A stretch of DNA of 64,000 bases from Kwoniella bestiolae CBS 10118 (Eukaryota > Basidiomycota > Tremellomycetes > Tremellales > Cryptococcaceae), in NCBI RefSeq assembly GCF_000512585.2, contig NC_089244.1:496001-560000 (forward strand), written 5' to 3'. Below, piece by piece: positions 12,216-25,176 of the stretch (positions are counted from its first letter, which is position 1; every line of letters begins with the position of its first letter). The notes below the pieces were generated by a model. The model saw nothing but the letters and a program-made list of their open reading frames with translations, was not told the DNA's origin and did not search any database. A program made the translations under genes and the position numbers.

Positions 12216-13925
12216 ATGTCTCATCTCCTACCGCCAAACCTCCTACGTCTCTTCGCTCCACGACCTCAACCTCCCTTCCTAAAACCACTCACCAAAGATG
12301 AACGAGTTAGGGGTCCAAACAAGCTTGAAGGGGTGGCACCATTATTCCACAGATTGAAAGAGGAAGCGGACGAAGAGGAGATCAGACAGGGTATGGCCGA
12401 TGCCGAGAAGGAAGAGGAACCCCAGCAGGAGGAACCAAAGGCAGAAACAAGTACGAACGCCAACGCTAACGGCAATGGTATCAAGGAAGAAGATGGGGAA
12501 GTGAAGGAGACCTCCACGTCGAAACAGAGTAATAAGAAGGGGAAGAAGAAGGATCTGATAGCTGAACGAGGGGTCATTGGACCTGAGGCGGTCAAGATGA
12601 GGCAGGAGATAAGGAAGAAGAGGCAGGAGGAGTACAAGAAGAGTGCGGAGAAGAACTGTGAGTGTTGTGATCACTGATACCCGAGGATCTGATTGTCCCG
12701 TTCCGTTGAAGACGCAGGTCAAGCGATGCTATGGGCTACATTGCTAATTTCATCACTTTTCGTAGATAAACCTCAAGACGACCCAAATGCTGCTGGTGAC
12801 CCCTATAAGACATTGTTCATATCGCGACTGGTAAGTAGCATCCTTTTCTACAATGGAGGAACCCATCTACGTGTTCAGATGAGATACCAAGCTGATTCCG
12901 TGTTTTACTTGTACAGTCGAAGAAAGCTACGGAAGTCGATCTGCGACGTGAATTCGAGATGTACGGTGCGATAGAGAAGATCAGGATAATAAAAGATAGG
13001 AAGGGGAAGAGTAAAAGTTACGCTTTTATTGTTTACGAGAGGGAAAGGGATATGAAGGGTGAGTAAGAATTAGATATCAAATACCACTTTCACGTTCCTC
13101 GTTATCTAAATATTGGTCCGTTGATATCTCCCCCGTGTAACGGACGACTTCACCTCATTTCACCATATGTCATCCCCACGTACTAACATATTTACTACTC
13201 CGCAGCCGCATACAAGGACGCCGAAGGAATACCGATCCACCACAAAAAGATTCTCGTAGATGTCGAGCGAGGACGTACAGTCAAGGGCTGGAAACCCCGT
13301 CGTCTAGGTGGAGGACTGGGCGGTCGACCCAAGCCTGTTGAGGTGAAAGAAGTAATACAGCCAGTCGTACCAGCGTTCGGCGGTGGTGGCTTCAGGGGAG
13401 GGTTCGGCGGTGGACGAGGAGGCGGCGGCTTTAGGGGTGGACCTCCAAGAGGTGGATTTGGCGGTGGGGGTGGGTTCGGAGGTGGGCGAGGTGGATTTGG
13501 AGGTGGTGGAGGGGGATTCCAAAATCGGGGTGGATTCGGGGGAGGCGGGAGAGGAGGATTCCAGGGTGGAGGAGGCGGGTTTAGAGGTGGTTTCCAAGGT
13601 GGTGGAGGGGGTGGGTTCCAGGGAGGAGGAGGAGGCGGTTATGGGTAAATATCAATTTTTTCTCCTTCTTGTCCTTTCTTTGCGTTGTACAGCGGGATAG
13701 GGACACTCAGGCTGACTCAGACATAGTGGACCTCCTGGTGGTGGCGGCGGGTTCCAAAATGGATATCAACAGGGTCCACCACCTGGTGCTATGGGTGGTG
13801 GTGGTGGTGGGTTCAAGAGGGATTATGATAGTGGTGGTGGTGGATATGGGGGAGGGGGTGGTGGGTACGGAGGGGGAGGGGGAGGAGGGTATGAAGATCG
13901 TGATCCCAAGAGGATGCGATATTAA
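12216..13925 (+). CDS. SNP1: U1 small nuclear ribonucleoprotein 70 kDa (U1-70K)
   Basis: Core protein of the U1 snRNP, which binds U1 snRNA stem-loop I and helps recognise 5' splice sites. Exons: 12216-12657, 12766-12830, 12917-13058, 13206-13644, 13727-13925; frame is kept throughout, 428 residues. The start MSHLLPPNLLRLFAPRP is the family's N-terminal motif that contacts the U1 particle. The RRM follows: RNP2-like TLFISRL, and RNP1-like KSKSYAFIVYE near residue 205. After it comes IPIHHKKILVDVERGRTVKGWKPRRLGGG, the conserved tail of the RRM region. The C-terminus is a long Gly/Phe/Arg-rich tail ending RDPKRMRY, replacing the RS/RE-rich tail of animal U1-70K. An acidic/basic linker with Asn-Ala repeats lies between the N-terminal motif and the RRM. 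Identity is firm. Confidence 0.95.
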
Positions 13926-14809
13926 TCGAGAGAAAAAGAAAGATGTTATCGAAAGTGTATTGTATTGCCCCCCTTTCTCTTTACTCGCATGATCAGCATC
14001 ATATCATATTGATCGGTAAGGTGTTTTGTTCGTGAAATGCCAAATTGGCCAATTACTTTGCATGGTATGGGATACAGAAAAAGGTCAAGTATGTAGTCAA
14101 GTATACAAGGATTTCTTCTTCCTCTGGTTTGACGAACCAACACGCAATGATATTTCCATACAGATAGGATCACGAGCGCTGCGCTCCACTTCGAGAGCTG
14201 GTGCATGGTGGGTATGGTAGGTGAATTATCATACCCAGTATTCATCATTGGTCTCTGCTCCATTCCCGTGCCAGTACTTCTAGTATATGCATGAAACGGT
14301 GGCAACCTCATTCTGTCTGTCCATGGGCGATAGAGGGTGTCTCATACTACTGGACGTGTGTTCTATATGAGATGAGAGTGATCTAGTCAAGCGGCAGTCT
14401 CGGTATTCGTCTATACTCAGTGCGGGAAACCTCCATAGCTCATGGATGCAAAGCAGGGTGGTTACTGATATCCTACAGCTTCAATACATTCCCTGCAATG
14501 ATGAGATCAATCATTGCATGATAGCAGGTCGTTGTTCAAAGGGGCCACAGTCACACCAGAGTGGGGACGGTGAATGATATAATGTAACAAATGATAATCC
14601 TCAGGCACGGATCTGCATCTGCGGGAATGAGTGACTCATATGAATATGACGTGCGTATGAGGAAGAGGTGATGAGGTGATCACAAGACAGGTATAAGCTA
14701 GGTAAATATATATATATATATATATAATGCATCCCATTCCCACTTCCTCTTGCTTTCCTTCTTTCTTAATTATCTCATATAACGAGACGGTCCAAAACCA
14801 CTGAGCACC
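13926..14809. other. Intergenic region with (TA)n run
   Basis: Holds the 3' UTR of U1-70K and the promoter of the GST-like gene. A (TA)n tract lies at about 14706-14726, roughly 85 bases before the next start codon. No coding exon supported. Confidence 0.5.
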
Positions 14810-16393
14810 ATGTCGTCTGATAAGATCAGTGAGTCATACGCGTCATTCTCGTATTATCCCTTCCCGTCCGACCAGGCGAAAGATCATCACTCCATCCCCC
14901 CCAGTGAACCACTCGTACTAAGACACCTTACTGATGACACCTCTTCTCCCCACCCACACAGCACTGTACGAATTCGTCGGATCATGCTGGGCCAACGCAC
15001 CCAAGATCGCCTTGTCCGAAACTGGATTTAAAAAGGATAAAGATGTCGAATGGGTTTCGATCAACCTTGCTGAGGTGAGTTGATTTACCCCTCCGAGCTC
15101 TCATACACTGTAGGATGAGCTGATGAGATTATAACGTTGTTTTAGGGTAAAAACTTTGAACCTGATTACCTCAAGATAAACCCGGCTGGTACAGTACCTA
15201 CTTTGATCACTAGTGATGGGACGAAATATCAAGATTCGATTGTAAGTCTAACCGCAGGCCATACCATACACCCTCCAGTCCCATTGAGCTATACACACAC
15301 ATTTGATATGCGGGCAATGGACATCGCTCATACCTCAACCGCACCTTCAGTCCGCCGTCAGGCAAATCATCAAGCTCGCTCCTCACCCTCCTAGAGTCGA
15401 TGCTCATACCAGTACCAGCATAATTGAGGAGGTGAGTTGTTCCAGCTTTGATCTATAGACGACATCGCTCGATGCTGATGCAGCACCCAGATCCACGCAT
15501 CAGCCCACGACCCCAACGCCACCCTCCTCTTCGCAATCAACGACGAAGATCGAAAGGAGAAATCCAACGGATTACCCAAGGGTTTCCTGGAGGGCAGGCA
15601 AAAAGCTTTGGACAAGTGAGTCAATCCCAAGCCCCCTTCTCTTTCATTAGGTGTATGCGTATTCAGGCTGATACCTTGGCAACGTCACAGACTCGCTGAG
15701 AACCCTCCCGCCGAGTTCAAGGATTTCTTGTTGAAGAAGAAAAAGGATAATCAACAATTATTGGATTTCTATATTACCGAACCTGATGTGAGTGACCCCC
15801 CTATCCCTATGGAAAGCCATCCTATATCATCGCTGAGACCACATTTGTTACTCATCGCTTGCTCAGGATTCTACCAAACAAGCCCACTATTCCCAAGGTC
15901 AGAACCTCTGGAAATCCGTCGGCATAGCCATTCGAGGGGTGGTCGTCCAAGCCCTCCAGAAGAACGGAGGACCTTTCGCAGGGGGTGAAGAACCTTCTGA
16001 AGTTGACTGTGAGTAAAGTTTCCAGACCTAACTTACCTCGTCGCCATCGTTTTCGTTGTCCAAAATACACACTACGTCCCTGCGCGGTCTGTAAACTTAT
16101 CAAATTGGTTCTCCCCGTATCATAGACCACATCATCACCTGGCTCGCTCGAACAATCACCAACACCGGAGTAGAACCCGGCTCACCTGCCAGCGTGGCCA
16201 TCCCAAAATTGCAAGAGTACACTGGGGGTCACAATATCGATCCTGCCATTGGCAAGTACTGGGAGTGAGTGTGCCGTCGTCGGACACTAGGTCATTAATA
16301 CCAACTCAAGAATCGTGGTATTGATTGCTGATGATTTTTGTGTGTAGCGCTTGGCTCGCTAGACCTAGCTTCAAGGACAATAGTATTCACTAA
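14810..16393 (+). CDS. Glutathione S-transferase-like protein
   Basis: A two-domain GST-fold protein, probably cytosolic, that may conjugate or reduce substrates with glutathione. Nine exons: 14810-14828, 14962-15074, 15146-15241, 15351-15431, 15491-15615, 15691-15787, 15867-16008, 16126-16264, 16348-16393; 285 residues with every junction in frame. The N-terminal thioredoxin-like domain reads ITLYEFVGSCWANAPKIALSE, then LKINPAGTVPTLIT with the cis-proline (VPTL) that binds glutathione, and GTKYQDSI. The helical C-terminal domain follows. The usual Ser/Tyr catalytic position is occupied by the GSCWANAPK segment, so a cysteine-type (omega-like) chemistry is possible. The first exon is only 19 nt. 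The subclass cannot be fixed from the sequence. Confidence 0.82.
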
Positions 16394-16902
16394 TTGGTGT
16401 GTGCGTAAAGAAAAGACCAAGGAAGGAGGAAGTAATGTAGTCGAGAACAATATGACAGAAGGGTTGAGTCCAGTTCATCCATCGATGTCCAATAAATCAT
16501 CATTTCATGCATTCATATGAAACGAACGATGCAGAATTTCAATCCACCGTCATGTTCATATTCAATGCATCGTAAATCATACCGTGTCAATCACGTCAAA
16601 CAGTAAACGAATCAGAAAAAAGCTATGCAAGTATTTGAAACAGTGTGATAGATGGAAACAGATGAGATGAGCAGAGCATAGCAAAGCATGGCAAAGCGAA
16701 TTATAACTTGTTGTTCAAAATACGTATTCGTAGAGGAAGAAATCTATAGAAAAAAGGTTGCAAATCGAGGATGACAGATCGATCGATCACTGGGATTATA
16801 TAAGATTGTCCATGCAAACCAAGCAGACCGAAACACAATTAACCTTCCCTTCGTAGAAATACCTCATCATTGATCCACTCTCACCAACCCCTCCCATACA
16901 AA
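16394..16902. other. Convergent 3' region
   Basis: Lies between the stop codons of the GST-like gene (+) and the TRP-like gene (-). AT-rich with AAA/TCA words; nothing else recognised. Confidence 0.55.
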
Positions 16903-19900
16903 TCACCGCTTGATCTCCCCGCTCATCCGCCTAGGATCCCTCGTAGGTCTGGAAGGTGCGAGCCCACCATTACCATCCGAGGTGAAGCTCTGACCGCTCA
17001 ACCTATTCTGATTTTGCGCAGGCGGTGAGATCGGGACGAACGCACTAGGTGGATAACCCGTCGACGTAGGCGAGGTATTCGGATTTGACGTACTGCTCGC
17101 TGTGGTAGATGGCATGACCGGGGTCTGAGGTTGAGATCCCGCCGGCGAGTCACTAGAACTCATTCCGAATTTGGGTGGTCTGATCACCCTAAATCCCTTT
17201 GACCCATTGCCATTGCCATTACCATTTCCAGAATTAGTTGAAGAGGGTAAACTGTTGTTCACACTTCCGGGAGTAACATTCGCACTTGTATTGGTCGTTA
17301 TCGTACCAGTACCCAAATTCGGACTGGGATGTACCGACGAGACCATATTTCCAGGAGTGGATTGGTGAGTCTGGGGTAATGGTGTAGGTAGAGGTTGGTT
17401 TGTCCTTTTCACTCTGAACGTCGAACTTGCTTTTGCGTAATTCGATGGACTCGCCGAGGGTGTTGGTGAATCACCACCGATGGGTGACATTCCTGGACGT
17501 TTGACCACAAAGGCCTTCTTGGCATTTGGCGACGGAGATTCCACTCCTGCGAACAATGCCCCGGATTCAGCAGCCAGGACGGCCTTCCTAGCTTTATTCT
17601 CATCTCTAGCTTGCGAAGCTATCTCCTCGTCCAATTGGGATCTCTTCTTCTTCCCGAATCCGAAGAACGCGAATCCTCCTCCAGTAGCAGAAGCAGAGGG
17701 TGGAGAGTTCAGCTCAGGACTTAGAGGAACGTCTTCGAACGGTAATGGTTCTCTGTATCCTTCTGAGCCGGGTAGATGTGATTTCCTACGGTTGTTCTTC
17801 TTGGTCTTGCGTTTGGATGGTCCAGGCTCGTCATCCGATTCTTCATCTGATTCATCGGATACACCTCCCCTATCGCCTGATCGGCTGAACCATCCCGACG
17901 ACTTGTTTTTCTTGTGTTTCTTCGTCGACGGAGAAGAGTATTTACTATCGGGTGAAGGATCATGTTTCAGATCGTTCAGCGATCTTCGCTTAGGTATAGC
18001 CAAAGCAGGTGGTTTAAGTCCAGCATTGTTCGGTCGGATACCCTGTTGCGATTGACGAGATGGACCGGCAGTAGCGTTGGTGGAGTAGCGCGATGCCGAT
18101 GCCGATGATGGTGAGACAAGAGGTGTGCCCGTTTCAATAACTGCTGAAGATGATTGTTGCCTGTTATGCGGCGGCGACATCGGTCTGTGGGAGACTTGAG
18201 ATACTCTGATTTGGGGCCCATAACCTCCAGAACCATTACTGACGGCTGAGTCTCGCCTTGGGCCGGGTCCAGCTAGTACTTCATAAGGATTCTCCGCATC
18301 TGCTCTTCCACCTCGTACAACCGAGAAACTTCTGTGAGGCGCCGAGCCATTGGCCTGTTGTCCTTGACCGTACAGACCGGTAGTGGGCGTAGTAGCAGAA
18401 GGAACGTAAGTGCCCGGAGGAGCGTATGCACCTTTATTGCTGGTGATCACAGGTGAAGGCCTCCAAGCATCCATGATAGCATCGCCGTGACCTTCGGCGG
18501 ATCTGGATTCCGAGCTCAACCGTTCTGGTTCGGGTGGTGGTGGTCCAAGAGGAGGTGCATATCCAGGAAAGTAAGTCTGGCCTTGATCTTGCCTTTCGTG
18601 CATTGGCATGGCTGGATAACCAGGAGTCAAGAAGGGCGTCGATACTTCTGAGGAGACCACAGGGGGTCTAGAGACACCTTGAGAGTGCCGGTCCAACATC
18701 ATTTGAGTGGTGAGTGATCCAGCAGCGGAAACATTCCTCTGCAACTGCCTTGAACCTCTCTTTCTTCGTTTTCTAGCGGCTGCCTTTCCTCCTCTTACTC
18801 CATTCAGACAATCTAGATCCATTATAGCAGCGAATATACCTCCATCTAATTGATGTGTAGATTCATCGAAATGAACCGCACCGAAAATACGGATAAATCC
18901 TTCGATCAACTTGGTGATAAGCATGAGAAGGAAGAAGATAAAGGTGATAGCTTGAAGGATCAAGACGGCATAGGTGATCCAGTCGTTCGTGGGGGTGTTG
19001 AGAGCGATCTGAAACAAAAAGAACGATGTGAGTATTGGTTAGTGACGAAGCGACAAATCGATTGTGACTTACCGGTGGACTGAGAAGCATCACCAACACC
19101 ATTGTACACAATCTAAGCATACCCAAGAAAGCATTCGCAGCTCCCATACTGGCACCTTCGCCCCAAGGATACCAAACCCCCGGTATGATCAACATGGCCA
19201 ATTCCACAATGATGATGATGATAGCCTGAGCGATACCGCTGTTCTGACCAGCACCGACGACTATCCCTACAATCAGACTTGCTGTAAGAGGGACGACTCG
19301 GTACATCTGCTTGTTCTCCACGTATATGTTATACATCGGTCCAAGGGACAGTAGGGTTCTGGTCGCGTCGTATAATTTACCACTTGCTGTTCTCGATATT
19401 CGGTAGAGGATGAAAGCGGGAATGATAACTGATATAAACGCGAATGCCAAAGCTGCGAATACTCTCGAGACGATGCTTGCTCTGCTGCCCAGCGTGAGCT
19501 GATATAGCGAGAAAGCGGTGATTGGTAGATGGAAGATCAAGATTAGTCGGATGAGATTACCGTACAGCGCGGCAGCGTGAAAAGCACCTGCCTCGCCCTT
19601 GAACCTGAATCTGAACCAGATTCTTCTGAAAGGTGATGGCGAATTGACTTTGGATTGTTGTGCGAGTGAAGCTCGAGTGGGGAGAGAATTTGGTGTGTCT
19701 GACCACAATCCTCCATTTCTAGGATCATATGCTTCTTTGCCACCCATACTCCCTCTTGGACTGCTTCCTAAGCTCGTTCTCTTCGGCCCAGGACTACTGT
19801 GTTGCTTGGTCGTTGAAGATCCGATTGAGAGGTACTCGAACAAACCATGTAAGAACCAGATGAAAAGACTGATCAAGACAACGGCAGCTGTAAGAAGCAG

Positions 19901-21374
19901 GAAGATGGCTAGGCAAGTTCCGAACAAATCTTGAGGACGCAGACCGACCGTAGTGGCGAACGACTCCATACCTCGCGATGCGTTGTGGCTGTCGAATAGG
20001 GGGTTGAAGGTGGCTGTATCCAAGTATAGTGGATATTGAGCATCATTCATCTGGGTGGCAAAGGCTGCTGGGACGGTATAATTGGCAGGGTATGCGCTGA
20101 CTCGCTTAGACTCTGCGTCGGAGCCTTGTATAAGTGTGGTATCTGAGCACAGCTGTCAGTTGACCAGATCGTTGCAACGACCAGAGGTTACACTCACTCC
20201 AGACTAGATCTGACCATGCACCTCGAGCGAATATTGGGTCTGGAAGTCATTTTTCAGCTTTAATTGATCTGGCATAGAAGGATATACGACAACTCACAAG
20301 CGAATTCGGGCCAGTTGACAGCGATCATGCCCAACATCGTGCAGAACTGAACATGGAAGATGATGTCCTTAAGAGATGGCGTGCCTTCGAAGATGAAAAA
20401 ACGAATTCAATCAGTACCATACGGCGTGAAGCGAGACAGAATCTTGGTGATTACACCGGATAAGATCACTCACAGAATCTCAAGAGACCACCACTAACAC
20501 TCAATCTCTCACCGCTTAGACCACTGATAATCATTGTACCCCATTTCCTCAACCTCGCGTCCTTCTTACTAGGACCACCCATCCCAGCTATCTTTAGCGC
20601 ACTGGATTCCTTCTGATCATATTCCGCTACACCACTTCCGACGATCCAACCAGTAGCGAATCTTGCTCCCCAGCTGACTATCCAGAATCCTATGGCGGTC
20701 GCAACGGGTATCCATAGGAATAGCCTGTAGTACCATCCTTTCCTATTATAAGGCGAAACTTGGATATCTATACATGCTAAGTTCGCAGCTTCCGCAGAGG
20801 TGTCCACTATTCTCACTTCAGTTTGCAGGGTCGTTAGAGCGTATGAGCTGTAGAGTGGGATTGAGAGGTTCAGAGCGAAGTTCCCAGCGGGTACAGGACA
20901 GTATGTCGTATTATATGGATAATAGGGTGTCGGTAGTTCGGATGGAAATACAGAGTTACACAGCCATGAGGTCGATTCGTACACGTTCCAAGTTGCTGCT
21001 TTGGTGTTGGTGAAGAGTGTCGCTATGATAATAGAGATATCAGATGTCAGATCGCTTTCCAAAAGCAGAAATGAAAAGTTGTGCATGTTGAATTACTCAC
21101 CCAGCTTGTTGGTATCATTATCGTACCCCGATACCTCAGCCCCGACCACACCGACCAAATCCACTCTCAGCACTCTATGTCCATCTCCGGTCAGTCCCAA
21201 CTCTCTCGCTTGATCTGCAGGAACGATCTGAGCGAAGACTTCGGTAACGTTCATTCGGTTCTGACTCGCAGCGACAGGTGAATATGACGAGAGACATGAT
21301 GAGAATTTCGCTTGGAGGGGGGTAGCGAGAGCATAAGACGCTATTATAAGGATCATAAATAGGTAACTGAGCAT
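16903..21374 (-). CDS. TRP-like / flavin-carrier-type membrane protein
   Basis: Fungal TRP-like family member (FLC/Pkd2 type), implicated in other fungi in calcium entry, cell-wall stress or FAD transport. Exons in transcript order: 21374-21101, 21022-20474, 20384-20298, 20239-20198, 20142-19073, 19008-16903; 1375 residues, all joins in frame. Residues 1-18 form a signal peptide (MLSYLFMILIIASYALAT). An extracytosolic ML-like domain with several cysteines and N-glycosylation sites runs to about 190. The first membrane segment (YYRLFLWIPVATAIGFWIV) is near 193, and about eight more lie between about 320 and 717, including SLIVGIVVGAGQNSGIAQAI and the last, WITYAVLILQAITFIFFLL. A disordered Ser/Pro-rich cytosolic tail of about 660 residues follows, with GNGNGNGNG near its end. 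The family is clear; the transported species is not. Confidence 0.87.
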
Positions 21375-24213
21375 TTTGACCTATCATTCCAACCCGAAAG
21401 TATCAGCATTTGCTCGAGCTTGCATCCTGTGATCTCGAGTGAACAAGGTAAAGTAGACTGACCTGTGATTGCTACCTAGATGTATTCACAGAAAGGAATA
21501 ATGTTGGTTGCCTTGGACAAACACAACAACGATCTTTTGTGCCGTCTCAGCTAAAGCGCCCAAGTCACTCAACTACCACTTGTTACTTGAGCAAGATCGA
21601 TCCAAGCTCGACCTGTTCCCTTACGATACCGATTTTAGATTTTGATTGAAGAGGCACGCATAACACCGTCCTATCCCTGGTTTCAACTTGAGCATACCAG
21701 ATGCCAGATGGGCAGAGCGGAGGTAGGGGGCTTGGATCTGGTAAGCCGAGAGTATGCAGATCTAATATAAAAGGAGGAGTGTGAAGAGTGATCTTTATGA
21801 AAAGAACTAGGTTGGATGTAAGGGGGATACGACGATGCGAGTACAAGTTGAAAGGTACGAGTTAATATGACCCAAAAAAAAAGACGACAAATCGCGTGGG
21901 AGATGCATGGTGGATTAGTCCAAGACATGCACGCACACATGTTCAACCTACAAGGGCCAGACAATACACATCCTTACGTCAATACCAAGAGAGCACTCTT
22001 ACATCCACTCATCCTCAAGAGGCCTCTGCTTTTGTTACATATCCCTAGTCAAGCATACTGTAGCGCTGAACCGTTGGAAGGGGGGTGATTGAACTTGACA
22101 ATCAATGAAAGGCGATGCAGGGGCGCACTGTCAATTCTTTTTGACTGGGTATCGGCTCTTCTATTCGCGCACTGTACTTCCGCATCCATGTAACGTATTG
22201 ATGATGTGGGTTTAAGTGTGGCAAGTTGGTGTGATGAACAAGCAACAGATTTGTAGGATACTGCAGATGTATTGATATGGTTGATGCTTACTGCACATCA
22301 CTGGGATCCATTTAACTTCCCTACCAAACTACATTGAACATACTAGCTCATGGAAAATATCAATCGCTGCGGCAGTTGCCTCTCATGACAAACCTGCGTC
22401 AAGAATATGCTTGATAGGTCGCAAAGCGACGCCACCCAGATCCATCAACTAAACAAGAAACGAAACACCTCTCCTTACAACAGGCAAATCGACCATTATT
22501 GCTTGACGGTCCGGTTTTTTATTGGCCGTGTCATACCGTCGACCGGTACCACAGCTTCCCCACATTCGGTATGACTCGTCTCCGTCAACGGGCGAATGAA
22601 ACACCTTTACAACACTTATCTCGCAGCCAGGTGGATTCCAGCTCTATCGGCACGATTCCAGTACTTTCGGATGATCGTGAGACCCTAGCTGATGAGCTCA
22701 TTTGGATCTTCAGGTGACCAACAAAAAGTAGATCCACCTGCTTAGCGTCGGTCCTATCATTTTAAGGTTTCGTACCATGTCCAAGTGGGATTTATCGGAA
22801 ATGCCAACCACTGCAGAGAGTGCAACGTATTAGCGAGCCGCATTGGGATGCATGCTAACACTGCTCGGAGGTGACACATCCGAGAGCGAGCTACGTTAAG
22901 CTACACCATTTCCGACGAGTGACCGCCAGATACCAGACACTACTAGTATTATTCGGCATATCGATATTTTTTTGCATCTCTGTTTAAATCACACTCAACA
23001 AAGTTTGAGCTCCAAGCGAGGTCAGACCCCGAGAACCCCCAAGGCGATAGGCAATTTGTGTGGATCGTTCGTCGAGGTCGGACATACTTGCTTCTCGTAA
23101 CGAAATTAACCCGCAAGGGCGGACTATAATTGCCCCACCCTCTTACGGGCTCGCCAATGGGAACCCCGCGGAGAGCAAGTGGTTCAAGAATGCAAGAGCG
23201 GTCCGTCGTTCCGCCAGACAGCCGCAAAAACAGAACACACCGGAATTGTTTTTTCAGGGTCATGATCGGATTTATCACCTAAAGAAGCAAGTTTGGATGA
23301 TGGAAGAGAAAAGAAAAGATCGTCAGTCAGGAAAACAACCCTCGCACTCCATTCGGCCCTTCTGTTGTTGCCTCCGGTCATCCTGGACCGGTAATTGAAA
23401 GCTGCATGATATGCAAAGCGGACATAACATAGGAAAAGAAAGGGAAAAACAGGCAACGGAGCACAGAGCACACCATGATTCGTTTTTAGCTTTTCTCGGT
23501 GTAATAACTTATCGCTGCCCAAGGCATGGGTGGATCTGGTGGATCGTTTATACTGCCTGCCTTATCGGCTCAGCCGTTCCCACCACCGGTCCATCGGTTC
23601 CTCGGCTTATCTGAGAGTGTTTGAGGTGGGACGTTCTGTGCTAGCAAATGAACTTGAACTGTAAATATGCATCTCGAACAACCAACTGTGGAGCACGAAG
23701 TCTTTCAGTAACATCGTGCAACAGTTTGATAATAGAATAACCATTTCTACCACCTCGCTAAGAGCACATACGTACATCTTTTAGCTGGATCGACAGTTAC
23801 CATAAACAGCCACCATCGTCACTCTCACTTTTTCACAATCCGCCCCGCATCGTTCAATTCTGGGCCTCCCGTTCTGTCCTCTTCCGCTTTCGCCATCAGT
23901 CCTCATCAAGAATAAAAGTAGACTAGCAATAATTTTATCTTCTGAATTAGATCGTATCGCATCAAATCACCTCACGACTGACGATTGAGCGGACCGCTTA
24001 TCGTTGCAGGAGTTATTAGCCTATCGCAGGTAATTGTAATTGTAAATTAAAAGCATCGGTAGCTGGTGAAAGCGACCGACCGATTAATCCGTTCTCCGTC
24101 CCGCATCATACAGTACCATATTCCATCAACTGCTGGTGTTCATTTTCAATCTGCCTCCTTTCTTCTTCTTACACATCACATACCGCTTCATCACCATAGA
24201 GCATAGGAACAAG
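21375..24213. other. 2.8-kb region without a supported gene
   Basis: No frame here shows a domain, a consistent chain of splice junctions or coding-like composition. The part next to 21375 is probably the leader of the TRP-like gene, and 23600-24213 (CT-rich, ending in TTTCTTCTTCTTACACATCAC) the leader of the gene at 24214. Several open frames of 60-110 codons on both strands at 22.5-23.5 kb overlap each other and look random. Confidence 0.4.
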
Positions 24214-25176
24214 ATGGCAGCAGCAACAGCAACGATGGATGATCTGATAGCTTCGTTGGGAGGGTCAATGCATGTCTCTCCAGATCTCAAGGCACTTCAG
24301 GTGAGTTTCCAGTTTCCATCATACTACGTATATCCTGTTTTTTCCCACGAGCATTATCTCCCATCATTCCATCAGAACAGCAGTAAGTGACCATCATTTC
24401 CGATCAAACAGGACTACTTGGCACAAAACATGGTCCGACCCTCCATGCCCCTCTCACCAAATGTCTCATTCCGCCCAATCCCACCCTCCCGATCAACCTC
24501 TTCAACCCGCAAACCCAACTCCCTCCCTTCATCATACACATACCCCGAATCCAACATGCTCCAAGCATATCCGTCACCCATCTACCAACAGAATTCTTAC
24601 TTCGGTTCATTCCAGGACGAAACACTCATGAGCGTCACTACCCCTACACAAGCTCAAAGGCCGGGCGGACCATTACGTCGATCGTCATCGTACGGTTTTG
24701 GATTTGGTCAAGCTCCTCCATCCCCTCAGACTGCGTACGCGAACTTTGAGTCAGATGCATTCGCACCGTTATGGCAAGAACAGCAACAACAGCAGTACCA
24801 ACATCAGCAACAGGCTCAGGATCCATGGGCCAAGATGAGGGCACAGGGACCAAATGCTTTCTCGGGGTATAATGCTCAAGCTGGACCATCGCATGGTAAT
24901 GCTTTTGGTGGGTTTAGACCAGCGCAGGGATTCGGGATAACCCAACAACCTATGATGGAGACTCCGCCTACGCCGCCTGCGGAGGACGACGAGGAGATGA
25001 TGGATGAGGATTGTATTGATGCTGAGATGGACGATTACAATGAGGAGGAAGACACCGTCGAGCGGGTCATGGGAATCACGTCGAATAGTGTGGGGATGGA
25101 CGGGAGGACGATGGAACAGTATGGTGGACAGAGGGATCATGATGATATTTGGGGTAGAGGAAGGAGGAAGTTCTGA
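24214..25176 (+). CDS. Disordered protein of unknown function
   Basis: Not recognised. Two exons, 24214-24300 and 24412-25176, give 283 residues. The conserved-looking N-terminus reads MDDLIASLGGSMHVSPDLKA then LQDYLAQNMVRPSMP across the intron. The middle is Ser/Pro-rich, then Gln-rich (WQEQQQQQYQHQQQ). An acidic stretch (EDDEEMMDEDCIDAEMDD) precedes a basic end (GRGRRKF). Composition suggests a nuclear or regulatory factor, but no domain supports a function. The splice join (cag|gac, phase 0) and the bias against stops support it as a real gene. The clean structured segment at residues about 8-50 would be the place to look for homologues. Confidence 0.75.

Noticed and set aside
14706..14726. 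(TA)n run as a centromere or mobile-element trace
   Set aside because: It is a 20-base microsatellite near a promoter, with no repeats or terminal repeats around it.
22499..23522. Several overlapping 60-112-codon frames on both strands
   Set aside because: They contradict each other, have no domain and no splice partners.
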